The notes below the pieces were generated by a model. The model ran no database searches. It was not told the origin of the DNA and saw only the letters and a list, made by a program, of their open reading frames with translations. DNA of 8,044 nt, from the NCBI GenBank assembly GCA_964541695.1, contig CAZIRB010000099.1, positions 1 to 8,044 on the forward strand. The letters are read 5' to 3'. Origin of the DNA: CAZKGE01 sp964541695. GTDB taxonomy: Bacteria; Bacillota; Clostridia; Christensenellales; CAG-138. This document shows positions 1 through 6,780 of this stretch, one piece after another. Position numbers and translations under genes: made by a program. Positions within the stretch are counted from its first letter, which is position 1. Every line of letters starts with the position of its first letter.

Positions 1-65
1 CAGGCGGCGCTCGGCTTCGGCCCTCTCAAACACCCGCCAAAGGGCCGAAGGCCCTTTGGAAACCC
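1..65 (+). repeat. Hairpin repeat copy A (cut by window edge)
   Basis: This is the first of six related intergenic repeat copies. I define plus orientation as the one ending in TTTGGAAACCC, which here ends at 65. The diagnostic hairpin has arms CCAAAGGGCC (37-46) and GGCCCTTTGG (50-59) around a GAA loop. The first 16 bases, CAGGCGGCGCTCGGCT, are the exact reverse complement of 6951-6966 inside copy E, so the window opens inside the longer subtype of the repeat. No coding potential is convincing here. Confidence 0.8.
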
Positions 66-95
66 GGCGAACCGTAAGCGGATTTTTCGATCTTT

Positions 96-182
96 AACGT
101 TGAGGGCAAAGCTCTCAACGTGTTTTTTGCAGGGGCGTTGCCCCCGCACCCCACCAAAGGGGGAAACCCCCTTTGGAAACCC
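96..182 (+). repeat. Hairpin repeat copy B (three-hairpin form)
   Basis: This copy has three consecutive hairpins. Hairpin 1 has arms CGTTGAGGGC (98-107) and GCTCTCAACG (111-120). Hairpin 2 has arms GCAGGGGC (129-136) and GCCCCCGC (140-147), with one A/C mismatch on this strand that becomes a G-U pair if the minus strand is transcribed. Hairpin 3 has arms CCAAAGGGGG (154-163) and CCCCCTTTGG (167-176). It ends in AAACCC (177-182). The order matches copy D downstream of the operon. Confidence 0.85.
98..128 (+). terminator. Terminator-like hairpin within repeat copy B
   Basis: A 10-bp stem (98-107 with 111-120, loop AAA, one G-T pair) extends by one A-T pair to 121 and is followed after one base by TTTTTT (123-128). 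This is the form of an intrinsic terminator for plus-strand transcripts arriving from the left. Only this copy of hairpin 1 has a T tract, so termination may be incidental to the repeat. Confidence 0.5.
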
Positions 183-219
183 AATATGGCAAGCAAACAA
201 ATTATATACTTAGCGGAAA

Positions 220-280
220 GGGATTCCAAAGGGACGTGTCCCTTTGGTGGGTGCTCGAGGGCGAAGCCCTCGAACGTTCC
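220..280 (-). repeat. Hairpin repeat copy C (inverted, two-hairpin form)
   Basis: This copy lies in the opposite orientation. Arms CCAAAGGGAC (226-235) and GTCCCTTTGG (238-247) form hairpin 3. Arms TCGAGGGC (255-262) and GCCCTCGA (266-273) form hairpin 1, followed by AACGTT (273-278). The middle hairpin seen in B and D is absent. A degenerate half copy follows at about 279-303, with CCCCTTTGG at 279-287 but no opposing arm. Confidence 0.8.
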
Positions 281-303
281 CCTTTGGCAGAGCCTCCAAC
301 GTA

Positions 304-338
304 CCCCCCGGCGTCCCCCCGTTTTCCCGTTCCCACCC
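304..338 (-). other. G-quadruplex motif on the minus strand
   Basis: The plus strand has C runs at 304-309, 315-320, 326-328, 332-334 and 336-338. Read on the minus strand these are five runs of at least three G separated by 1, 3, 5 and 5 bases, which meets the usual G3+N1-7 quadruplex definition. Folding and any function are inference. It lies about 60 bp upstream of the candidate promoter elements. Confidence 0.5.
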
Positions 339-347
339 GTGCCACCC

Positions 348-372
348 GCCGCTTACGCGGCTTTTTTCTTTT
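348..372 (+). terminator. Short terminator-like hairpin before the operon promoter
   Basis: Arms GCCGC (348-352) and GCGGC (357-361) with loop TTAC are followed by TTTTTT (362-367), a C and further T residues. The stem is short (5 bp) but GC-only and the T tract is good. It would insulate the operon promoter from transcripts coming through the repeats. No gene is visible upstream for it to serve. Confidence 0.5.
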
Positions 373-381
373 CCCGCGCGC

Positions 382-419
382 TTGCCGCGCCTAAATTGAT
401 ATGATACAATACATATAAT
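382..419 (+). promoter_or_regulatory. Candidate promoter of the glutamate mutase operon
   Basis: The sequence changes abruptly from GC-rich to AT-rich here. A -35-like TTGCCG (382-387) lies 17 bp from a -10-like TACAAT (405-410). A perfect TATAAT also occurs at 414-419 but has no good -35 at the right distance. Either would give a short leader before the regulator start at 442. It is the only promoter-like stretch I see on the plus strand before the operon genes, though a further promoter could hide in the N gap. Confidence 0.5.
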
Positions 420-420
420 T
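394..420. promoter_or_regulatory. Imperfect dyad overlapping the -10, candidate GntR operator
   Basis: AATTGATATG (394-403) and CATATAATT (412-420) are inverted copies differing by one extra base in the left arm, around the 8-base spacer ATACAATA. The dyad covers both -10 candidates. It lies just upstream of a GntR-family gene, so autoregulation is a reasonable inference; nothing in the sequence proves binding. Confidence 0.35.
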
Positions 421-441
421 GAGCCAACGGAGTGATTGAAC

Positions 442-1127
442 ATGCGCATTACACTGCGTCCCGAGGACGGCGTGCCGGTATACCGGCAGATCGCGGACGA
501 AATCATCCGGAGCGTGCGCAGCGGCGCGCTGCGCGACGGCGAGAAGCTGCCGACGGTGCGCGAGCTGGCGGACGCTTTGGGCGTGTCGTGCGGCACGGTC
601 AAGCACGCGTACGGGCACTTAGAGAGCGCGGGCGTGCTGGACATGTCGCGCGGGCGTGGGACGTTCGTGCGCGCGCCGCTGCCGGCGGGGGGCGCAAGCA
701 AGAAGGAGCGCGTGCTGGCGGCGATCGACGCGCTGCTGTCGGAGATGGAGGCGCTCTCGTTCTCGCCGCAGGAGATGCGGATTTATTTTGACCTAAAGCT
801 GCGCGAGCGGATGGAGGAAGCGCACCTCGTGCGCGTTACAGTGGTAGCGGCGGGCGTTTCGGAACTGCTCGCGCTCTCGCAGGCGCTGGAAGCGTGCGAC
901 GGCGTGCGCGTTTCAAGGCTGCTGCTGGATGAGGCGCTTCGCTCGCCGCAGCGCGCGGACGACGGTGCGGACGCGGTCGTGTGCACGGACGCCGCCGAGG
1001 GTGCGTTGGTGCGCTGCGTGCGGGAGCGCAAAAAGCTCGTCGCGCTGTCGCTCGAAACGCGCGCGGAGACCGTGGCGGAGCTTGCGCGGCTCGGGGCCGA
1101 CGCGCCCGCGCTGGCGCTGTACGCCGA
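442..1127 (+). CDS. GntR-family transcriptional regulator, 3' end lost in assembly gap
   Basis: The product is probably the DNA-binding regulator of the downstream glutamate mutase operon. ATG 442 is chosen because GGAG (429-432) sits 9 bases before it; the in-frame TTG at 436 is too close to that site. Residues about 1-78 form a typical GntR winged helix: PVYRQIADEI near the start, then LPTVRELADALGVSCGTVKHAY as helix-turn-helix, then a wing with RGRGTFV. The next segment (about 85-130, with FSPQEMRIYFDLKLRER) looks helical and acidic. From about residue 133 an alternating strand/helix region begins (VRVTVVAAG), which could be an effector-sensing domain; I recognise no named ligand fold. It is therefore longer than the minimal YtrA-type members and lacks the aminotransferase domain of MocR types. 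The frame is open for 228 codons up to the first N. GntR family is secure; target and ligand are inference. Confidence 0.85.
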
Positions 1128-1227
1128 NNNNNNNNNNNNNNNNNNNNNNNNNNNNNNNNNNNNNNNNNNNNNNNNNNNNNNNNNNNNNNNNNNNNNNNNN
1201 NNNNNNNNNNNNNNNNNNNNNNNNNNN
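1128..1227. other. Assembly gap of 100 N
   Basis: Exactly 100 N separate the regulator from glmS. A run of this round length is normally a placeholder for unknown distance. The stop codon of the regulator and the first codons of glmS are missing. If the true size is near 100 bp only those ends are hidden; if it is larger, another gene or promoter could be present. Confidence 0.95.
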
Positions 1228-1628
1228 TGGTGCTCGGCGTCATCGGCGCGGACGTGCACGCGGTGGGGAACAAAATCCTCGACCGCGCGTTTACGGACGC
1301 GGGCTTTGACGTGACGAACCTCGGCGTGATGGTGTCGCAGGAGGAGTTCATCGCGGCGGCGCTGGAGGTGGCGGCGGACTGCATCGTGGTCTCGTCGCTG
1401 TACGGCCACGGCGAGCTGGACTGCCGCGGGTTCCGGGAAAAGTGCGACGAGGCGGGGCTTGTCGGCATCCTTTTGTACGTCGGCGGCAACCTCGTCGTCG
1501 GCAAGCAGCCGTTTGCCGAGGTGCAGAAGCGGTTTTTGGACATGGGCTTTGACCGCGTGTTCGGCCCGGGCACCGCGCCGGAGGAGGCGATCGGCCTTTT
1601 GCGGCAGGACCTGGGCGTGGAGGCGTAG
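1228..1628 (+). CDS. glmS: Glutamate mutase sigma subunit (B12-binding), 5' end in gap
   Basis: This is the small cobalamin-binding subunit of coenzyme B12-dependent glutamate mutase (also called MutS; not glucosamine-6-phosphate synthase). With GlmE it interconverts (S)-glutamate and (2S,3S)-3-methylaspartate in the cytoplasm. The readable protein opens with VLGVIGADVHAVGNK, which contains the DxHxxG motif whose His is the lower cobalt ligand in this family. Then come SSLYGHGE (the SxL region) and LLYVGGN (the glycine-rich loop near the nucleotide tail). There are 132 readable codons from 1230, against about 137 residues in the Clostridium cochlearium protein, so only about six N-terminal residues are lost. 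The codon at 1227-1229 reads NTG. The stop at 1626-1628 is six bases before glmL, which indicates tight co-transcription. Confidence 0.95.
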
Positions 1629-1634
1629 GCGGTC

Positions 1635-3023
1635 ATGCGCCGCGCGCTGATGGTCGACTTCGGCAGCACGTTCACCAAGCTCGTTGCCGTGGACGTGGAC
1701 AACGCCGTCCTTCTCGGCACGGCGCAGTCGCGCACGACCGTGGAGACGGACATACTGGACGGTTTCTCGGCCGCGCTGGCGCGCCTCCCCGCGGCTGCGG
1801 ACGGGCCTGAGTTTGACGAAACCTACGCGTGCTCGAGCGCGGCGGGGGGCCTGCGGATGGTCGCGTGCGGCTTCGTGCCGGAACTGACGAGCGAGGCGGC
1901 GCGGCTCTCGGCGCTCGGCGCGGGCGCGAAGGTGGTCAAGACCTATTCGTTTGAACTGACCCGCGACGATGCGGACGAGATCGCCCGGCTCGCGCCGGAC
2001 ATTCTATTATTGACCGGCGGCACGGACGGCGGCAACGGCGCGTGCATGCTGCACAACGCGGCGGTATTGGCGGAGGTACCCGCGGACTTTCCGGTCGTGA
2101 TCGCGGGGAACCGTTCGGTCGCGGCGGAGTGCGAACGGCTGCTGATGGGCCGCGAGACCGTACGCGTCGAGAACGTCATGCCGCGCTTCGGCGCGCTGAA
2201 CGTGCGTCCCGCGCAGGAGGCGATCCGCAGCATATTCTTAAAGCGTATCGTGCGCGCCAAGGGGCTTTCGAAGGCCGAAGGCCTGCTCTCGGGCATCCTG
2301 ATGCCGACGCCCGCGGCCGTGCTTGATGCGCTCACGCTGCTCTCCGCCGGCACAAAGCACGAGCCGGGGCTTGGCGAGCTCGTCGCGGTCGACCTCGGCG
2401 GCGCGACGACGGACGTGTACTCGATCGCTTCCGGCGCGCCGTCGCGGCCGGACACGGTCGTGCGCGGGCTCGTCGAACCGCGCGAGAAGCGCACGGTCGA
2501 GGGAGACATGGGCATGCGGTACAGCGTGCGCGGCATCGTTGAGGCGGCGGGCGCGGAGCGGATCGCGGAGCTTGCCGATATGCCGGAATCGCGCGTACGC
2601 GAGCGCGTCGAATATCTTTCGCAGCACACGGCGTTTCTGCCCGACGACGACGAGAGCCGGCGGCTCGACTTTGCGCTTGCCTCTCTCGCGGTCGAGGCGG
2701 CGGTGCGCCGCCACGCGGGCAGCGTCGAGGAGGTCTACATGCCCGCGGGGCGCATGTACGCGCAGACGGGCAAGGATTTGACAAACGTGCGCCTCGTGAT
2801 CGGCACGGGCGGCGCGCTGCTACAAGCGGCGGAGCCGGAGCGCGTGGCTAAGAGCGCGCTGTATTCCGACCGCGACCCATTCTCGCTGCGGCCGCGGGCG
2901 GCAAAAGTTTTGATCGACAAACGGTACATCCTCGCGGCGATGGGGCTGCTCTCGCAAAAATACCCGGACGCCGCGCTGACCATCATGAAAAGGGAGCTGA
3001 CGGGCAATGGAACTGAGCAATAA
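1635..3023 (+). CDS. glmL: MutL/GlmL, glutamate mutase-associated ASKHA ATPase
   Basis: This is the 462-residue protein encoded between glmS and glmE in glutamate-fermenting clostridia, the same length as I recall for the C. cochlearium protein. It belongs to the actin/Hsp70/sugar-kinase (ASKHA) fold and is thought to keep the B12 enzyme active, perhaps by exchanging damaged cofactor; that role is by analogy with diol dehydratase reactivases. Phosphate-1 motif DFGSTFTK lies at residues 8-15, phosphate-2 motif VDLGGATTD at 252-260, and an adenosine-type motif IGTGGA at 389-394. A glycine-rich LLTGGTDGG lies at 125-133. The start ATG follows GGAGG (1619-1623), which lies inside the end of glmS. 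The 3' end overlaps glmE by 17 bases, suggesting translational coupling. Confidence 0.95.
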   Translation: MRRALMVDFGSTFTKLVAVDVDNAVLLGTAQSRTTVETDILDGFSAALARLPAAADGPEFDETYACSSAAGGLRMVACGFVPELTSEAARLSALGAGAKVVKTYSFELTRDDADEIARLAPDILLLTGGTDGGNGACMLHNAAVLAEVPADFPVVIAGNRSVAAECERLLMGRETVRVENVMPRFGALNVRPAQEAIRSIFLKRIVRAKGLSKAEGLLSGILMPTPAAVLDALTLLSAGTKHEPGLGELVAVDLGGATTDVYSIASGAPSRPDTVVRGLVEPREKRTVEGDMGMRYSVRGIVEAAGAERIAELADMPESRVRERVEYLSQHTAFLPDDDESRRLDFALASLAVEAAVRRHAGSVEEVYMPAGRMYAQTGKDLTNVRLVIGTGGALLQAAEPERVAKSALYSDRDPFSLRPRAAKVLIDKRYILAAMGLLSQKYPDAALTIMKRELTGNGTEQ

Positions 3024-4458
3024 GAGGCTTGCCGAAGACGCGTTTTTTGCCGAGCGGCGGGAGGTGCTGACGCAGTGGCCGACCGGCCGCGAAGCAGACC
3101 TCGACGAGGCGGTCGCCTACCACCGCGCGCTGCCCGCGGGCAAGGTATTTTCGAATAAGCTGCGGCAGGCAAAGGCGCGCTTTGAGACGCTGATCCAGCC
3201 GCGCGCGGGCGTGGCGCTCGTCGACGAGCATATCAAGCTCCTCTCGTACCTCGAGACGAACGGCGAGGCGGATCTTTTGCCGACCACGATCGACAGCTAC
3301 ACGCGCCAGAACCGCTACAAGGAGGCCGAAGCGGGCGTCGAGGAGTCGGCAAAGGCCGGCAAGTCCATGCTCAACGGCTTCCCGGCGGTCAACCACGGCG
3401 TCAAAAACTGCCGCCGGATCATCGACGCGCTCAGCGCCCCGGTGCAGGTGCGCCACGGCACGCCGGACGCGCGGCTGCTGGCCGAGATCACGTGCGCGGG
3501 CGGCTTTACGAGCTTCGAGGGCGGCGGCATCTCGTACAACATCCCGTACGCCAAGAATGTCTCGCTCGAGCGCTCGATCCGGGACTGGCAGTACGTCGAC
3601 CGCCTCGTCGGGCTGTATGAGGAGAAGGGCGCGCCGATCAACCGCGAGCCGTTCGGGCCGCTGACCGGCACGCTCGTGCCGCCTTGCGTGTCGCATTCCG
3701 TCGCGGTGCTCGAGAGCCTCTTGGCCGCGGAGCAGGGTGTGAAGAACATCACCGTCGGCTACGGCCAGTGCGGAAACCTCGTGCAGGACGTCGCGGCCGT
3801 CGGGAGCCTGATGGAGCTCGTCGAGGAGTACCTGTCTCGCTTCGGCTACGGCAACGTCGTGGTCACGACCGTGCTGCATCAGTGGATGGGCGGCTTTCCG
3901 GCGGACGAGGCCAAGGCGTTCTCGGTCATCTCGTGGGGCAGCGCCGCGGCGGCGCTTGCGCACGCGACGAAGGTGATCGTCAAGTCCCCGCACGAGGCGC
4001 TCGGCATCCCGACGATGGAGGCCAACGCGCAGGGCCTGCGCTGCACCAAGCAGATGATCCACATGCTCGGCGAGCAGCGGCTGCCCGAGACCGTGCTGCG
4101 CGAGGAAAAGGACCGGATCGCGGCCGAGACGCGCTGTATCGTCGATCAATGCCTTGAGCTCGGCGACGGCGACGCGGCAAAGGGCGCCGTGCGCGCGTTC
4201 GCGGCGGGCGTGCTGGACGTGCCGTTCGCGCCGAGCCGGTATAACGCGGGCAAGATGCTGCCCGCGCGCGACGACGACGGCGCGGTGCGGATATTCGAGC
4301 CGGGCGCGCTGCCGCTGACGCGTGAATTGCTCGAGTTTCACCGCGAGAAGATCGCAAGGCGCGGCGAGACCGAACGGCGCAAGCCCTCGTTCCAGATGGT
4401 GATCGACGACGTGTACGCCATCAGCAAGGGGCGGCTCGTCGGCCGCCCGAAGCCGTGA
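3007..4458 (+). CDS. glmE: Glutamate mutase epsilon subunit (catalytic TIM barrel)
   Basis: This is the large subunit of glutamate mutase. It binds glutamate and the adenosyl group and carries the radical rearrangement to 3-methylaspartate; it works as a complex with two GlmS subunits. Its length is 483 residues, as I recall for the C. cochlearium enzyme. Residues known from that enzyme fall at identical numbers: the arginine claw that holds the substrate carboxylates at R66 (QPRAG), R100 (YTRQN) and R149 (VRHGTPD), E171 and Y181 in the GGGISYN region, and K326 and E330 in VKSPHEALGIP. A catalytically competent enzyme is therefore expected. The start ATG follows AGGGAG (2991-2996) by 10 bases and lies within glmL. 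Mal starts 38 bases beyond the stop, so all four genes are very likely one transcript. Confidence 0.98.
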   Translation: MELSNKRLAEDAFFAERREVLTQWPTGREADLDEAVAYHRALPAGKVFSNKLRQAKARFETLIQPRAGVALVDEHIKLLSYLETNGEADLLPTTIDSYTRQNRYKEAEAGVEESAKAGKSMLNGFPAVNHGVKNCRRIIDALSAPVQVRHGTPDARLLAEITCAGGFTSFEGGGISYNIPYAKNVSLERSIRDWQYVDRLVGLYEEKGAPINREPFGPLTGTLVPPCVSHSVAVLESLLAAEQGVKNITVGYGQCGNLVQDVAAVGSLMELVEEYLSRFGYGNVVVTTVLHQWMGGFPADEAKAFSVISWGSAAAALAHATKVIVKSPHEALGIPTMEANAQGLRCTKQMIHMLGEQRLPETVLREEKDRIAAETRCIVDQCLELGDGDAAKGAVRAFAAGVLDVPFAPSRYNAGKMLPARDDDGAVRIFEPGALPLTRELLEFHREKIARRGETERRKPSFQMVIDDVYAISKGRLVGRPKP

Positions 4459-4496
4459 CGGCGGATAGTTTTCAGTAAAAAGGAGCGGTGCCCGAT

Positions 4497-5747
4497 ATGA
4501 AGATTCTGGATGTTGTTTGCGCGCCCGCGCGCACGGGGTTCTTCTTCGACGACCAGCGCGCGATCAAACTCGGTGCAAAAGCCGACGGCGCGGCGTACGC
4601 CGGGGAGCCGGTCACGCCCGGCTTTGCCGCGGTGCGGCAGCCCGGCGAGGCGATCTCCGTGCTGCTTGTGCTCTCGGACGGGCAGATCGCGCACGGCGAC
4701 TGCGCGGCCGTGCAGTACAGCGGCGCGGGCGGCCGCGATCCGCTGTTTTTGGCGGCGGATTTCATCCCGGTGATCGAGGCGCGGGTTAAGCCCCTGCTGA
4801 TCGGCCGCGAAGCGGACGATTTTCGCGCGCTCGCCGCGCTGGTCGAGGGAATCGAGCACGACGGCAAGAAGCTGCACACCGCGCTGCGGTACGGCGTCTC
4901 CCAAGCGCTGCTCGACGCGGTCGCAAAGAGCAAAAAGCGGCTCATGTGCGAGGTCGTGGCCGACGCGTACGGCACGGCCGTGTCGGAGCGGCTGATTCCG
5001 GTGTTCGCGCAGTCCGGCGACGAGCGGTACACGAATGCGGACAAGATGATATTAAAGAAGGCCGACGTGCTGCCGCACGCGCTGATCAACAACGTCGAGA
5101 AAAAACTCGGCTACCGCGGCGAGCTGCTCGAGGAATACGTATCCTGGCTGCGCGGCCGCATCCTTGCGCTGCGCGCGGACGAAACTTACAGCCCCGTGCT
5201 GCACATCGACGTGTACGGCACGATTGGCGCGGCGTTCGGCGCGGACAACTACGAGGCGATGGCGGACTACCTATCGAGGCTTGCGCGCGCGGCGCATCCG
5301 TTCCGCCTGCGCGTCGAGGGGCCGATGGACGCTGAGGAGCGCGGCCGCCAGATCGACGCGCTCGCGGAATTGACGCGGCTCGTCGACGCGCGCGGCATTG
5401 CGGTCGAGCTCGTCGCCGACGAGTGGTGCAACACGCTCGAGGACGTGATCGAGTTTGCCGACCGCCGCGCGGGCCACATGCTGCAGATCAAGACGCCGGA
5501 CCTCGGCGGCGTGGGCAACACCGCCGAAGCGGTGCTGTACTGCCGCAAAAAGGGAATCGGCGCGTACCAGGGCGGCACCTGCAACGAGACAGACCGCTCG
5601 TGCCAGGTCTGCGTGCACGTCGCCATGGCCACACAGCCCGACCAGATCCTGGCTAAGCCCGGCATGGGCGTGGACGAGGGCTTCATGCTCGTCTACAACG
5701 AGATGCAGCGCATCATCGCATTGCGCCGCGCGCTGCGGCCGCGCTAG
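4497..5747 (+). CDS. mal: Methylaspartate ammonia-lyase
   Basis: This enolase-superfamily enzyme removes ammonia from (2S,3S)-3-methylaspartate to give mesaconate, the step directly after glutamate mutase. ATG 4497 is preferred because AAAAAGGAG ends at 4485, 11 bases upstream; the in-frame GTG at 4488 is only 2 bases from it. From that ATG the protein has 416 residues, close to the 413 of characterised homologues. Expected active-site residues are present: Q73, Q172, H194 (VLPHALIN), metal ligands D238 (HIDVYG), E274 (RVEGP) and D308 (VADEW), the catalytic lysine K332 (QIKTPDLGG), and T361-C362 (GGTCNETDR). Numbers after 238 run one ahead of those I recall for the Citrobacter enzyme, implying a one-residue insertion. 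Activity and family are very secure. Confidence 0.98.
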   Translation: MKILDVVCAPARTGFFFDDQRAIKLGAKADGAAYAGEPVTPGFAAVRQPGEAISVLLVLSDGQIAHGDCAAVQYSGAGGRDPLFLAADFIPVIEARVKPLLIGREADDFRALAALVEGIEHDGKKLHTALRYGVSQALLDAVAKSKKRLMCEVVADAYGTAVSERLIPVFAQSGDERYTNADKMILKKADVLPHALINNVEKKLGYRGELLEEYVSWLRGRILALRADETYSPVLHIDVYGTIGAAFGADNYEAMADYLSRLARAAHPFRLRVEGPMDAEERGRQIDALAELTRLVDARGIAVELVADEWCNTLEDVIEFADRRAGHMLQIKTPDLGGVGNTAEAVLYCRKKGIGAYQGGTCNETDRSCQVCVHVAMATQPDQILAKPGMGVDEGFMLVYNEMQRIIALRRALRPR

Positions 5748-5762
5748 AAGGGGGACTAAACC

Positions 5763-6701
5763 ATGCCAAGCCCGTTCCGGATGCAGAAAAGCCATCTGTA
5801 CAGCGTGTATTTCGCGCCGCGCGGCAGCGCGCGCATGGTCGAGCTCGGCATGCAGATCGCGCAGCTTTACCTCAGCCCGTTCGACAACCTGATCGGGCTT
5901 GTCGGCGAGGCCGGTTCCGGCAAGAGCATGCTGATCAAGGGCATGTTCCCGGGCCTCGAGCTGACCAACGACGACGGCGGCGTCAACATCCGGCCGCTGC
6001 CGATTTTAAACGATGACACGCCCACGTTCTATAACGCGCACACCTACCACATCGACGCGCACTTCGAGATCGCGTTTACGCAGCCGTTCGAGATCGCCGA
6101 GGCGGTGCAGCGCGCCGTTGCCGGCGGCAAGCGCGTCGTGATCGAGCACTACGACCTGCTCTACCCGTTCCTGCCCACGAACGCGCACCTGCTCATAGGC
6201 ATCGGCGAGGAGGTCATCATCACTAGGCCCACGCTCTTTGGACCCGAGCCGGAGGACATCAAAAAGCTCGTGTTCCGCTCCTTCTATCACCGGCGGCAGG
6301 CGCACACCGCCGAGGATATCTGTGAGTTCTGCCTCGAGGAGCAGGGCATCACGGAGCGCGATTTTGAGCACTCCGACGTGCGCCACGGCTTCATTCTCAG
6401 CTTTGAGCGCGAGGTGCGCATCGATTTCGACGCGCTCGAAAAGCGCATCGATTGGCACATCAAGAACGGCACGCCCGTCTCCTATTGCGACGATTCGCAC
6501 GTCTATATCGGCGAGACGCGTCACCACTGCACCGGCCCGCGCGTGCACGTGTCCTCCGCCGCCGAGCTTGCCGGTTTCCGGCTCATGAAGCAGCTCTTTC
6601 CCGATCCCACGACCGGCCGCTACCTGCTCGTCGGCCTGCTCGGCGAAAACGCCGGCGCGCGTATCTCCGAGCTGAACCGGTTCACGTACGAGGGGCTGTA
6701 A
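5763..6701 (+). CDS. P-loop NTPase fused to an AlaRS second-additional-domain-like region, function unknown
   Basis: The protein has 312 residues and starts 15 bases after mal, behind a purine-rich site (AAGGGGGA, 5748-5755). It is the last gene of the operon. Residues about 1-170 form a P-loop NTPase: Walker A GEAGSGKS at 48-55, then a strand RVVIEHYD at 124-131 that may serve as Walker B. The C-terminal part follows the landmarks of the alanyl-tRNA synthetase second additional (editing) domain in order: RRQAHTAED at 177-185, VRIDFDALEKRI at 218-229, then HCTGPRVHV and AELAGFRLM at 255-275. From memory, similar proteins near methylaspartate genes in clostridia are annotated with an 'alanine-tRNA synthetase second additional domain'. 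The AlaRS metal ligands HxxxH and CxxxH read H181-D185 and C256-R260 here, so the site looks altered. There is no signal peptide or membrane segment. The role is unknown; linkage suggests a job tied to glutamate or methylaspartate metabolism. Confidence 0.75.
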   Translation: MPSPFRMQKSHLYSVYFAPRGSARMVELGMQIAQLYLSPFDNLIGLVGEAGSGKSMLIKGMFPGLELTNDDGGVNIRPLPILNDDTPTFYNAHTYHIDAHFEIAFTQPFEIAEAVQRAVAGGKRVVIEHYDLLYPFLPTNAHLLIGIGEEVIITRPTLFGPEPEDIKKLVFRSFYHRRQAHTAEDICEFCLEEQGITERDFEHSDVRHGFILSFEREVRIDFDALEKRIDWHIKNGTPVSYCDDSHVYIGETRHHCTGPRVHVSSAAELAGFRLMKQLFPDPTTGRYLLVGLLGENAGARISELNRFTYEGL

Positions 6702-6780
6702 GGGGGAACGGGGACGGGGAGACGGAGGACGGGGAGACGGAGGACGGGGAGACGGAGGACGGGGAGACGGAGGACGGGGA
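6702..6780 (+). repeat. 15-bp tandem repeat, four perfect units, G-rich lead-in
   Basis: The unit GACGGAGGACGGGGA is repeated four times without change at 6721-6780. It is preceded by G runs at 6702-6706, 6710-6713 and 6716-6719. It begins directly after the stop codon of the preceding gene and abuts repeat copy D. Perfect identity points to recent expansion. The G runs, with loops of 2-3 and then 11 bases, are at best a borderline quadruplex motif. There are no spacers, so it is not a CRISPR array. Confidence 0.95.

Noticed and set aside
436..441. TTG start for the GntR gene
   Set aside because: GGAG at 429-432 is only 3 bases away; ATG 442 has a normal 9-base spacing.
1230..1628. Reading glmS as glucosamine-6-phosphate synthase because of the shared symbol
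   Set aside because: The DxHxxG, SxL and GG cobalamin-binding motifs and the glmL/glmE/mal neighbours identify the mutase subunit.
2983..4341. A 452-codon open frame on the minus strand opposite glmE, and several other long antisense frames opposite glmS, glmL, mal and the last operon gene
   Set aside because: These are shadows produced by high GC and codon bias. Their translations are rich in Arg, Ala and His with no recognisable domain, while the plus-strand frames carry complete, known enzymes with correct active-site residues.
4488..4496. GTG start for mal
   Set aside because: It is 2 bases from the AAGGAG site. Starting at ATG 4497 gives normal spacing and puts Q73, Q172, H194 and D238 at the numbers known for the family.
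6721..6780. Possible CRISPR array
   Set aside because: The units are 15 bp, directly adjacent, with no unique spacers; no cas genes are present.
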